NCBI RefSeq assembly: GCF_000344685.1
Contig: NW_006920416.1
Coordinates: 931,506 to 960,743 of the forward strand
Source: Gloeophyllum trabeum ATCC 11539
Taxonomy: Eukaryota; Basidiomycota; Agaricomycetes; Gloeophyllales; Gloeophyllaceae
Direction: 5' to 3'
DNA length: 29,238 bases
Positions 1 to 9,763 of the stretch are shown in pieces. Made by a program: the position numbers and the translations under genes. Under the pieces are notes generated by a model. It was not told where the DNA came from. It did no database searches and was given only the letters and a program-made list of their open reading frames with translations. Within the stretch, counting starts at the first letter, position 1. Every line of letters begins with the position of its first letter.

Positions 1-6
1 TCATCT

Positions 7-1069
7 TCAGGAAGCTGCCAGGCTGGTGTCACGAAGCTCGGGGTGGCCTTCCAGAGTGACGCTCTGTACTCTTGTCAGGGAAGAGAGCCATGCCTTCAGG
101 TATTCCTAGAAGCAAAGACTGAGTAGGTACGAAATCGTCACTGATGTTTGTACTTACCGGTACATTATGCATTAGGTGGGGACTGTGCCGTACATCTAAG
201 ATCAGGTGTTCAACCCCGTGCAGGCTTCCGATAGAGACGGCCGGTGCGCTGGAAGGAAACGGGCAAGCCGGGATTCCCAGTACCAATCTGAGGCGTGTCA
301 GAGAGCGACCGCCTATGACACGCAAGCAGATATTCCAGTCCTCAAGCCACTGAGCCCATTGATGCTGTGCCGGTAGAACACTCCCATAATCAGGCGCAAG
401 TGTAATCGCAGATAGCTCGTCCCAGTTTTGATTCTCCGACAGTAAGGTTGAGACTGTCTGAGGCGGGCACCACAGCTCCTGGATCGGGAAATACACGTTC
501 GCGCGAATCGTGGGACAAAGCAGTCCAGGCCGTAGGACTCTGGGGTCGTAAGAGAGTCTTATAACTCTGATCTCGGGATGCATGACTAGGACGTGACACA
601 GGGTTTTGTATTCCATGCCAGGGATCGACGCCTTGAATTCTTTGAGCTGAGGTATCTTGAGTTTTCTGAAAAAACTCTCCCATATTGAGGGGGCGACAGG
701 ACCCGAAACTCGAATCTCCAGGGATTGTATTTTATTTTTGCCAAAGTTCAGAGACGTAGCCAGAGCATCTAGCTGATTCTTGAGAGTGGATGTGTCAGAG
801 AAGTCCGTGAAGGGAGCGCGGTCCGTATGGAATCTTATCGTGAGGTCCTTGATACGCCCTACATTCATGATGAAGCCCGCGACGAGAGGCAAGTACCTTA
901 TCACGAGCGGGGTCACAGTGAAAGACAGCCTGTCTAAGTGGCTCTGCTTATAAGCAAGCTCGTGGCCCTCAGTGAGCATGGGCAGTCGGCGTTCATCAAC
1001 ATCCAGAGATACCATAGTGGGGAAGGGAGAGAGTTGTATGTCGCTAGAGGTCATGTTGTTGAGAGACAT
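7..1069 (-). CDS. Paralog A of an uncharacterised LRR-like family
   Basis: Two exons, 1069-158 and 105-7, joined over a 52-nt intron (106-157, GTAAGT to CTAG), give 336 residues. I do not recognise a named domain. The protein is rich in Leu/Ile segments with periodic strand-like motifs, reminiscent of leucine-rich-repeat regions of basidiomycete F-box-type proteins, but no F-box is visible at the N-terminus. It aligns along its length with the genes at 15942-17172 and 26538-27786: a start region followed by LSF, a RFH motif, a CPPQT/CPPRT motif, then HLILDVRHSPHLMHNVP at the end of exon 1. The last exon begins EYLKAWLS, matching DYLRTWLS and HYLQAWLS in the paralogs, which supports the splice. 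The start is the first ATG giving a family-like N-terminus and lies about 160 bases after a TATA box. Function is unknown. It could be a degenerate F-box protein or a protein-binding scaffold. Confidence 0.75.
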
Positions 1070-1226
1070 TCATGGCAAGGACATGTCCGCACTTACCTAT
1101 TTGTGCTTGGCTACAGAAAGAGTAATTCCGGAGACGAGGCGGGTAAGGGTCGGTAGTATCAGGAGGTGATGGGCAGAAGTCAGCAGAGGTGATGAGGTGC
1201 TGGACCTCCGGCACATCTGAGCGCGT

Positions 1227-1236
1227 CTTATATACG
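1227..1236 (-). promoter_or_regulatory. TATA box for paralog A
   Basis: The minus strand reads CGTATATAAG here, about 160 bases upstream of the paralog A start codon. Transcription would start near 1200, leaving a 5' leader of roughly 130 bases. That is too short for a missing F-box exon. Confidence 0.5.
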
Positions 1237-1664
1237 CTGGTCGTTGGCCACGACCACGGCGCACTTGTCGTACCATGTCAAAGAGAATACGTCAAGCGTA
1301 GGAGTTGTGCTAGTACAACTTACCGCGGTACCTCAAGCGCCAGGGCCATGAAATGGCAGCTGCCATGTTGTGGTACGTTGCTCATGCAGGAGGAAACCTG
1401 GCCCGAAAGAACTGGAAGTCAGCTGGTCGAGTGCAATGAGTTACGTCTTGCGCTTGGATAGGTCAAAGAGCAAGATGGTCGTCAGGAACGTCTAGCTTAG
1501 ACCGCCGTTGATCCGAGTTGCGCGTCGTTCCGTCCGCAGGCTAGGGAAGAGCTTCTGTTCACTGCAGAAGACAAAGACTGCTTGATGTCTCAAAACCGCA
1601 GTTTGATTACCGAAATCAGAGGCGGATACCAGGATGTAAGTCAGTGGTCCATTAGCCACCGCCT

Positions 1665-1907
1665 TTAGACAGCGGCTAGCAAGTGCACCCTTTGGCCCTG
1701 CCCTTGCCGCGACCGGCACGCGGCACAGCACCATGCTAACAGCAAAGGGATCTCGTGAATGATCTTGCCACTCAACTTGGCAGCGCGCAGTTTCTTTTGC
1801 GGGGAATCAACGGTCAGTGAGCCGGAAGCCTGCTTCTGACCAGAACCCTCCACGCAAAGGGGTCTGAACCGCTTCATCGGGCTGAGTGACATTTTCAAGT
1901 CTAGCAT
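1665..1907 (-). CDS. Possible small hypothetical protein
   Basis: An 80-residue open frame begins MLDLKMSLSPMKRF and is Lys/Arg-rich with Ser-Pro dipeptides, as in many nuclear proteins, but no domain is recognised. A TATA-like run (minus strand CAATATATTTC, near 1944-1953) lies about 40 bases upstream of the ATG, which favours a real transcript. A second minus-strand frame (1492-1734) overlaps its 3' end, so an unseen splice could extend the protein. There is no homology support, and it may be a chance frame between paralog A and the TMEM70-like gene. Confidence 0.25.
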   Translation of the reverse strand: MLDLKMSLSPMKRFRPLCVEGSGQKQASGSLTVDSPQKKLRAAKLSGKIIHEIPLLLAWCCAACRSRQGQGQRVHLLAAV

Positions 1908-2245
1908 GACTTTTCTTTGAAGGTGAGAAATGAATACAAAAGAGAAATATATTGAGGTCTGAAATGTCTCACCTGCACAATACGAGGAATATTTGCCCTG
2001 TAAAATCAGTACTTGCCTCGCTTTTGTTCGGTGGCAAAACGAACCTACTGTGACGTGACATCCCTCGGTATGACTATCACATCACACCCGGGCGCCTATT
2101 TTGCAGTAAACCCGGCGGCGTCATGGTATGTCAGTTAATCTGACAATGGCCGAGCACATTCGTAACTCAGTATAACATCTAGTCATCTGCTGCGTACCGG
2201 GACTGAATTAAAGGAAGACATACGGCAGTCATTTCGAGGTCGTAT

Positions 2246-3068
2246 ATGTTGGCGGCGATGGCGTGCGCGCGCCCCTTGAGCTCGAGACCTTGCTTGTCGT
2301 CCTTGCTATATGCTCTTAGGCGACCAAGACACTGCTTGCACACCAGTGCTAAATGTCTCTCGACACCGAAGACCGACTCTGGCAATGTTGCGTCTAGTAG
2401 CCCGCCCGTACCAGTCTATCAGGGCCCACTCTCCAGCACGTTTCGCCGACTCAAGATCTTCTCCTTATCCACCCTCGCCCTGTCCACTGTCATATCCCCC
2501 TTCATGTTCATCATCGAGTCTTCTCTTCCCGGAAGCGCAAGGGCTGCATTGGCGGGTACTGCGTTGGGCACCAGTGCACTGAGCACGGCCTTGGTTGGGT
2601 GGGTGGGCAAGCCCTACGTCACACAGCTGAAGCCGCTGCATCAGGTGCTTGACCCCGCGAAGGAGGTGACCGCGGTCGAGATGGTCACGTACACCTTTGC
2701 GCTACGCAAGCGGGTGACGAAGGTGTACGACACGTCGTTCCTGATCCCGGCGGAGCGCCCATTTGCGAGCTGGCGGCTCGCGAAGACGATGTTGTTCACC
2801 AACGAGGAGCTGGAGAATAAGATTCCGGAGGACGGGAAGGAGGAGACAGTTGCAGAGACCTCGGGCGAGGATGGGAAGGTGCTCGGTCGGTGGATTGTCA
2901 AGTGGGCTGTCCATCCGGAGCATGGGTCTGTCGTCGGGGATTGTCGTGCGGTTGGCAAGGTCGTACAGTGCGTGCAAACACTCTTCACCTCTCTTCTCCG
3001 CTGCAAAGAGTGATTCGTACAGGGTGTTTAATGTTCATGAAGATCTACTTGAATATCCTATTCGATAA
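2246..3068 (+). CDS. TMEM70-like mitochondrial membrane protein
   Basis: Exons 2246-2967 and 3023-3068, with a 55-nt phase-2 intron (2968-3022), give 255 residues. The N-terminus (about residues 1-40) is Arg/Ser/Leu-rich and almost free of acids, a typical mitochondrial presequence. Then comes YQGPLSSTFRRLKIFSLSTLALS, with a first membrane segment near residues 70-90 and a second near 98-120 followed by GKPYV. This two-helix hairpin after an RRLK-type motif is the pattern of the TMEM70/TMEM186/TMEM223 group. In animals TMEM70 assists assembly of respiratory complexes, chiefly ATP synthase. A role in the inner membrane here is inferred from the family. The short second exon encodes VFNVHEDLLEYPIR and then stops. 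Without the splice the frame runs into a stop at 3013 with an unlikely tail, so the splice is preferred. Confidence 0.8.
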
Positions 3069-3091
3069 CATGAGACAACTTGGTACGTTCA

Positions 3092-3407
3092 TTACAGTCT
3101 AAACATTTCACGGCTAAGTCTTTTCAACAGTGTCTGATGCGGATTCGTCCGATTCTTTTGATATTTATTCTTACCTTGATAGATCGAAACTATCCCAGTC
3201 AGTCTTCGCACGACGCCCGTATCCGTACACCGAAGCATCATCTATATCCTGCCTGACAAGGTAGCACGACAGATTCTTTACCCACTTGTTCTCCCCCGCT
3301 GTTTCCTTCACGTGCATGTGCGTGCGGCATTTCTGGTCTTCACCGGAGAGATGGCAAAAGTTTCTTTCAGCAAGCCAGGATCTTTCTGCCCTGGAGATGG
3401 TCGTCAT
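3092..3407 (-). CDS. Possible small hypothetical protein, two exons
   Basis: Exon 1 is 3407-3175 and exon 2 is 3113-3092, joined over a 61-nt intron (3114-3174) with a good GTAAGA donor and TTAG acceptor. The product would be 84 residues, starting MTTISRAERSWLAERNF and ending SREMFRL. The composition is balanced with several Cys and Trp, but I do not recognise the family. A TATA-like AAATATATCC lies about 35-45 bases before the ATG on the minus strand. It converges on the TMEM70-like gene, with the two stop codons about 23 bases apart. It could also be the 3' part of a longer or decayed gene. Confidence 0.35.
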
Positions 3408-3662
3408 GTTTGGCCCGTACAGTGCAATGCGATATCAACGGATATATTTCCAACTCCAACTACCTGAATGGTCTGACTCCCTCTACGCGCGCAGGTATCC
3501 CTTTCCATCCGATAACTCAATGTATATCCTCGTTAGACAGATGAAGGTTCTATCGGCGCCACTCAGCCAAGAACGAGGTGCGCTGCAGCAAAACACATGA
3601 TGGATGTTGGGCCACTCCCCTGCCTGCCGCCTAGAGCCCCAAAAAAAAGAAGTCTAGCCTGC

Positions 3663-5468
3663 TCACGCTTTGAGTCTCCACTCATCCACCAGGCCGCGAT
3701 AGTCTTGCACGGTGTAAGGTTGGAAACACTCCGCCACCCAATGACTCTTCTTGTGATGCTCCAAGCCCAGATCTCTGAGTAGCATATCGATGTACGGAAT
3801 GGCGTCGAATATAAAATCGGGGTGGTCCTTCCCATATCCAGCCGGGTACCTCCACTTTCCGAACTGACTATGCAGCACCGTCTGCCACAGGATACTTTCT
3901 TCGGCAAAGCGCCACTGGACCTCTGATTCATTTGATGATTGATTTCCAGGAGACAGACTTCCGTCCAGATACGCCGTCAACCAAAGTGCCTGGGCCTGCG
4001 CTATCAGCGAAGTGCTGAGCGAAAGTACGAAGCCACTGAACGCTATGGATCTCTCTTGGAAGAACGCAGGTGGTACCATCCCCCGATATAATCGGTATGG
4101 TTCGAGTGGTTTATCGTAGGTCGAGGAATCTAGAGGACGATAAATAGGGTTGATCACAGGTTGGCGCCCGAGGCGCGGGAAGCGGGAGAGGATGTGTTCG
4201 TCTGCTTCATGGATAAGACGTGCGTGAGTCCCATCTGACTCGTGCGGAAGTCCTAGCTCTCGACTTATCCCCTCCGGTAGAAACTTGATTATGGGTCGCC
4301 TCTGCCACCCGGTCGAACAAATCAGTGCATCTGTACGTATGCTTTCGCCGGACGAAAGGTGCACAGTCCTCGAGGATAGACGCGTTATATCTTCGACATG
4401 GATTTTGACAGTTCCGTTCCGTATGTAGTCAAAGAAATCTGTGGGGTAGTTGAGAATACTGTATGAGTTTCCGACCCAAAATGCGCTAGTCCTCGGTTTC
4501 AACTTTTCCAGGTCCGGATCTTTGTCGTACCCGTTGAGAGAGCACACGTCGGCATCGATCAGACCCCAAAACTTGTCGACGAACCACCTCCCAATCCGAG
4601 TGTTATGCAACAGCCGGCGGACAAATCCAAACCCATCCGAGTCGCCCCAGATGCAGGGGCTGAACCAGGTGAGACATCGCGTTGTGGCCAGCTTTTCCAG
4701 CCATAGCTTGAACGGAGTCACATATGGCGGGGACATCCAGCATGGCCCGTGACCTGATTTACGGATTACCCAGTCGACGCGGACACCAGCGGACGCAAAC
4801 GCGTACACGGCGTCCCAGGCGTATTTCGTACCGCCTAAGACCACGACATTGGTGGAGGCCTTGATGAGATCTTCCTCGCGTTCTGAAAGGTCTTTGCAAT
4901 GAAGCAAAGGCGGGTCGAATTCACTCGCACCAGGGAAGTCGGGTAGGAACGGTTGTGAGGTCAAACCGACAGCTAAAATCAGCTTGCGTGCCAATATACA
5001 CTCGGTTTCATGATCATTGTCACCTTGGTGGAGGGTTAGGGTCCAGCCGGCGTCAGGTCGACGCTCCACGCTCGTGACTTTTGAACGAAACTGGATCTGC
5101 CTGTAAATATCATGTTTCTCTGCGTACTGTCGGAGATAATTGTGGACCACTTCGCCAGGTATATGGTTTCCTGATTTGACTCCAAAGGTCTCGTCCATCG
5201 GAAAGTCACTGTATTCGAAGGTACCCAGCATGTTATTCGTGAGAAGACCTGGATATAGGCGCTCTTGCGCCCACACGCCGCCCAAGGTAGCGTGGGCATC
5301 CAAGATCATCAACTTGGTAGACGGATGACAATCAAGGTATGTCTTTGCCATGACAAGTCCAGACCACCCTGTAAAGATCGTCCGTGAGCGCGGCAATCCG
5401 TATGTTCAGAAGTATTCATTCATCAAGTTCTCACCAGCCCCTACGATGACCAAATCTGCCTCCCGCAT
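3663..5468 (-). CDS. Flavin-containing monooxygenase-like FAD/NAD(P)-binding protein
   Basis: Exon 1 (5468-5435) and exon 2 (5368-3663), joined over a 66-nt intron (5369-5434), give 579 residues. The splice creates the FAD-binding Rossmann motif GAGWSG at residues 10-15; the unspliced frame lacks it. Further family marks are GGVWAQERLYPGL after the first fold, an FPGASEF segment with a downstream His near 156-168, a second nucleotide-binding segment VVVLGGTKYA near 186-195, and TDALICSTGW near 357-366, the usual ATG-type motif. Such enzymes use NADPH and O2 to oxygenate soft nucleophiles or ketones. The second Rossmann motif departs from GxGxxG, so NADPH binding may be altered. Related fungal proteins often act in secondary metabolism or detoxification, but no other biosynthetic gene is adjacent and the substrate is unknown. 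The start at 5468 fits a short leader after the TATA box. Confidence 0.85.
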
Positions 5469-5568
5469 GTTCTCCGTTAAAATCGTGTCCGGCTGTACAA
5501 GAAACTCTCTGTCGAACGAGTACAGATAGCTGAAAAGCCGACGCTGTCCAGAATAGCAGGGGAAGTGT

Positions 5569-5576
5569 CTTATAAG
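5569..5576 (-). promoter_or_regulatory. TATA box for the monooxygenase
   Basis: The minus strand reads CCTTATAAGAC, about 100 bases upstream of the start codon at 5468, implying a leader of roughly 65-70 bases. Confidence 0.5.
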
Positions 5577-7582
5577 GTCGACTCAGATGTATGTAGATTA
5601 TAGTGAGGCATGGAAACGCTTCCATGTAGCGTGCCAGCATGGATGCCAAGAAAGAGCCGTGACGCCGTTACTGCCGAACCTCCAAGTCCGTGACCACCAG
5701 GAAGAGAAAGTAGCTGGATGATTCGTAGGATCATATGACTCGGTCGTCGGATAGATCTATGCAAGCGCAGAGTTTGGGCGACCTTTACGTATGTGCATGT
5801 CTGAGGTTCTACGGGTTCTACGCTGATCAGGGATCCAGATGCAACAGCACGACAGCTTTCGGGCTCCCGTCGAGCGAGACATATTTACCAGCTGCAGGAG
5901 TATGCGGTCGACAAATCTCCGGTCTACTTGATACTGTCAATGGGTACGTGTAGACCATCGAGAGTAAAAGCCAAGCGATGGGATACGTTGTCATCTTGAG
6001 TGGCATCAGCATTGGAACTTCCCATTACATATCCGGAGGGACATGGGGCGGGAAGTGATCAGGGCCAAACGAACCTGCTTGAGAGCATAGAAGAAAATGT
6101 ACATGTGCTTGATAGCACGCTGTGCAAATGTACCCCATTTGCATAGTTGGCCGAGGGCACTGACCATCCATCAAAAATGGCAGTGACCGAACTCGAGAGT
6201 AGCTCCTCGACGAAGTCCTGCGACAGCCCTGGTACAGTCAAGAACAAGGTGGGACACAGCCTCGGGGGCCCCAGACGGTATCCACTATACCGAAGATGGC
6301 GGGTGGCTGCTGTTACCTTACTACTCTGAACACGTGGACGACTCATGAGTTGGCTTTACAAAGGCATTCGAGTGGACGAGTACACTTGTACAAGGGTAAA
6401 GTTCCAAAGCACTCCGTCAAGGCGAAGATGTCCGGGCACTTGGCGTAGGATGGTTATTAATGTCTTGGGTTGTAGTTAGACATCGTCAGCATATCTTCCA
6501 TGAATGTGAAAGAGCGGGCAGCACCTCACAGTACCCGAACCATGTTCTACGCTGGACACGCCTGTGGGTTCCACCCTCAATACTTGGGACCACAGTTTAC
6601 GGGACAGCCTAGCCAACTAGCTCTGCGATGTTTAGGTTGAGCCTGTCCACCGTGCACTCACCAGGCTACTGAGGTGCTAACGTCGAGTATCATGAATCAG
6701 TCGTGTGCTCTTGCAGTTTCAAACGCCCTACCGGTCGCACCTTGCGTATTACAAGAGCATAGGATGGGTGCTGGGTGGTAAATCCCGGGGCCTCTCCCGT
6801 GGTCCCAGTCTCGGGTGCAAGCTCAAAATAGAGCATCGGCGCAAGTCGGTGACGGTCGAAACACGAACCGTCGAACAGCGATATAGCTCGCCGACCTTAC
6901 GGTATAACCGAATCCGACATACGCCGCTCTGCCTTTCGCAGATGGCCAAAGATGCTAACTGGAGACGCCGGTGGGACAAAGTCTCCTTGACTTTCGAGCG
7001 GTCCCGATACCACCCGCGCAGTTTCCTACATGGGTCAGGCAGCACAGGAGAATGGTCACCATGCACATGCGAGTTACGCAAATATAGAACCTTGTAATGC
7101 AGACCATGATACATTCCCAGAATCCTAGAATACATGTCAGTTGATGATTAATCGGCCATCCCAGAACATTACGACGATGAAATTTCGCGACCCTTCCGAT
7201 CGCACTGATAGGAATCGATTCGATACTAGGGAAACTTCGTGAATATTCATAGTAGAGGGAGGACGGGCGTCCTAAATATTGCGGCTGCAATGAATACTCG
7301 AGGAGATGACGCTTCGCACACAGGAAAGGCCTGCAGCAGGCACGCCGGGCAAGGCCGGACACAGGCTGAAAGGGATGCCGGCCGGGCTGCTTAGTCAGTC
7401 GGTCAGGCCGGTAGAGGCCGGCGCTATTTATGGATTACAAGATCTGATTTGCCGATGGATCCGTGTATGTCACTGCCCGATCAGGCTACGTCAGCTGGTA
7501 CGCACTTTGGACGGTGGCTGAACCTCTCGATTGCACTGGTGACAACATTAATATTAGCACAGACGCGCCGCCAGTTATCGAC
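5577..7582. other. Gene-poor interval upstream of formate dehydrogenase
   Basis: About 2 kb between divergent genes. Many short frames occur on both strands, none with a recognisable domain or a clear splice pattern. One minus-strand frame (6012-5827) begins with a hydrophobic signal-like stretch but ends after 61 residues. The overlapping 128-135-residue frames at 6705-7362 are open on both strands and look like chance. The 3' end holds a GCCGG cluster described separately. Confidence 0.5.
7344..7421 (+). promoter_or_regulatory. Cluster of six GCCGG repeats upstream of formate dehydrogenase
   Basis: GCCGG occurs at 7344, 7354, 7377, 7381, 7407 and 7417, mostly as AGGCCGG or CCGGCCGG. The cluster sits roughly 160-240 bases before the TATA box of the formate dehydrogenase gene. 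A transcription-factor binding array is an inference. Confidence 0.35.
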
Positions 7583-7590
7583 TTATAAAA
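7583..7590 (+). promoter_or_regulatory. TATA box for formate dehydrogenase
   Basis: ACTTATAAAAGGC is a near-consensus TATA box 86-93 bases before the start codon at 7676. It is followed by a pyrimidine-rich stretch (TTTTTCTTTCTTG and TTTTCTTCTTTCTCC) typical of start sites in highly expressed fungal genes. Confidence 0.7.
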
Positions 7591-7675
7591 GGCTCCCCAT
7601 CGTTCCGATGCTTCTCAGAATAATCCCTCGTTTTTCTTTCTTGTCGCGTACTTTTCTTCTTTCTCCTCGACCGCC

Positions 7676-9374
7676 ATGTTGCGCTCCGCTATCCGTCCAC
7701 TCGCCGCTGTTAGCAGGAAACCTGCGTCGTCGATGTTCTCGACGACGCCGAAGCGGGACATGAAGGTTTGGAATGGAACACGCGGATAACGTACGGAGAT
7801 TGAGCGTATCGCCATAGATTTTGGCTATTTTGTACGACGGTGGTAAGGCTGCGGAGCAGGAGCCTCGTCTACTTGGAACCACAGAGAACAAGGTGAGAAC
7901 GACGCGTACACCCACGCTGATGTAGCTATCTAACACGATCCACTTTAGCTTGGTTTAAGCGAATGGCTCAAGTCCCAAGGACACGAGTATATCGTTTCCA
8001 GCGATAAGGAGGGCCCCAACAGCGTGTTCCAGAAGGAACTCAAGGATGTACGTGTGGATGCTTCATTTGGCGGGACTTGAAGTGACATACCGACTACGAC
8101 GGTAGGCTGAGGTCCTCATCACAACGCCCTTCCACCCGGGCTACTTGACAAAGGACCTAATGGATAAAGCAAGTCATCGTTAGTGATAGTGCTCTTCCTA
8201 ACACTCACGGGCGAATATTGCAGGCAAAGAACCTCAAGCTTTGTGTGACCGCCGGTGTTGGTTCCGATCACATTGACCTCAACGCTGCCGTGGATAACAA
8301 AGTTCAAGTGCTCGAGGTGAGTTCTAGGTTATCAATGGTCAGAGAGTGCATGCGCTCATGTTTGTATAAAGGTTACCGGATCGAACGTGACCTCTGTCGC
8401 GGAACACGTCGTCATGTCTATCCTTCTGCTCGTGCGGAACTTTGTGCCTGCCCATGAGGTACGATGGTCTTGACTGTCAGGGTCAACAGAAGTGCTGATA
8501 TGTGCTCCCGAAGATGATCGAGCGGGGCGACTGGCAAGTTTCCGAGGTTGCGCGGAATGCTTTCGATCTGGAGGGCAAGGTCGTCGGTACGATTGGTGCT
8601 GGCCGTATCGGATACCGTGTGTTGCAGCGCCTGGTGCCCTTTGGCGTGAAGGAGCTGCTGTACTACGACTACAACCCCCTTCCCGAGCGTATGTCTTCGT
8701 TTTCTTCATTCGCGAATGTGCTCATGTATATTGCGTAGATGCTGCCAAGGAGGTGGGCGCCCGTCGTGTAGAGGACCTCAAGGACTTTGTGTCGCAGGTG
8801 CGCAACAGAAACCTGAGCATCTTTGGACGTATCACTGACGACATCCTGGCATAGTGCGATGTTGTGACCGTCAACACTCCCCTGCACGAAGGCACGCGCG
8901 GCCTGATCAACGCGGACCTGCTGAAGCACTTCAAGAAGGGCGCATGGCTCGTGAACACGGCGCGCGGCGCGATCTGCGACAAGGACGCCGTCGCGCAGGC
9001 GGTGAAGAGCGGGCACCTGAACGGGTACGCGGGCGACGTGTGGAACGTGCAGCCGGCGCCGAAGGACCACATCTGGCGGACAATGAAGAACCCGCTCGGC
9101 GGCGGGAACGGGATGGTGCCGCACTACTCGGGCACGACGCTGGACGCACAGGCGCGGTACGCGAACGGGGTGCGGAGTATTCTCGAGAATTACTTTGCTG
9201 GGAAGCCCCAGGACCCGGCGAACATCATAGTTGGGATTGGCAAGTATGAGAGCAAGGCTTGTGAGTATCCAGTCACTATTTTCAAGTGGTGCGCAGGGCG
9301 CTGATCATCATTTCTGCGCAGACGGTCAGCGGGAGGATAAGCAGAAGACGTCGCACGGCTTCAGCAAGTCATGA
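7676..9374 (+). CDS. FDH: NAD-dependent formate dehydrogenase, mitochondrial-type
   Basis: It oxidises formate to CO2 with NAD+. Ten exons (7676-7765, 7818-7892, 7949-8047, 8106-8168, 8224-8316, 8372-8458, 8514-8688, 8739-8797, 8855-9260, 9322-9374) give 399 residues. The first 30 or so ([15 protein letters not shown]...) are basic and form a likely mitochondrial presequence. The catalytic set is complete: SNVTSVAEH (Asn145), the NAD-binding GAGRIG at 197-202, adenosine-binding Asp221 in YYDYN, Arg284 in NTARGA, Gln313 in WNVQPAP and His337 in [11 protein letters not shown]. These are hallmarks of true formate dehydrogenases within the D-2-hydroxyacid dehydrogenase superfamily. All introns are 50-61 nt, and intron 4 (8169-8223) is GC-AG. 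In wood- and litter-decay fungi this enzyme serves formate made from oxalate or from one-carbon metabolism. That role is inferred here. Confidence 0.97.
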
Positions 9375-9763
9375 ATGTCTATGCTAGAGATAGAGAGGTG
9401 TAATACAGTGTAAGATGGACATACGAGAACATAGTTGACATTGTTGTATTCTACTTCAATGCGAGCAGTCACGACCTGTCCTTGTAAGCCATGGGGCCGG
9501 TTGTCCAAGTCCGCTGCCACACGCCACTTTCGTGACCGGCTTTACGCGTCGCGTTCCGAACTTGTGAGATCGTCGCGTCGCGGGCTCGCGTTACGTTATG
9601 GGCGTCGCGTCAGTCGCCGTCGACGACTCAGCGCGAGTCGCACTCCGCGTCTAAAAGTAAAGCTATGATGTCTTGGCTCGTTTCAACACCATCACGACCT
9701 TGCCGATGACCACATTATTATTCTGCTAGTCTTTCCTTCGTAATATTCTACTCTGCCTGCGCT
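9375..9763. other. Intergenic region between formate dehydrogenase and hydrolase
   Basis: About 390 bases. The first part is the 3' flank of formate dehydrogenase. The second contains the GTCGCG cluster at 9548-9609. No gene is seen; a plus-strand frame at 9435-9668 is Arg-rich because of the repeats. Confidence 0.5.
9548..9609 (+). promoter_or_regulatory. GTCGCG repeat cluster upstream of the hydrolase
   Basis: GTCGCG occurs at 9548, 9572, 9577 and 9604, followed by related CGTCGACG and GCGCGAGTCGC motifs up to about 9640. The cluster lies 120-215 bases before the hydrolase start codon. Its GC content and motif density stand out from the AT-richer flanks. A regulatory role is inferred. Confidence 0.4.

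Larger units (their letters stand above)
1070..2245. other. Intergenic region between paralog A and TMEM70-like gene
   Basis: About 1.2 kb between divergent genes. It holds the paralog A TATA box and the weak small frame at 1665-1907. The rest shows only short frames without recognisable protein and no repeat that I could see. Confidence 0.5.

Noticed and set aside
5827..6012. Minus-strand 61-codon frame with a hydrophobic start
   Set aside because: It is signal-like at the N-terminus but too short, with no continuation exon or family match visible.
6705..7362. Overlapping frames of 128-135 codons on both strands
   Set aside because: Arg-rich composition, no domain, no splice sites joining them, and equal openness on both strands suggest chance.
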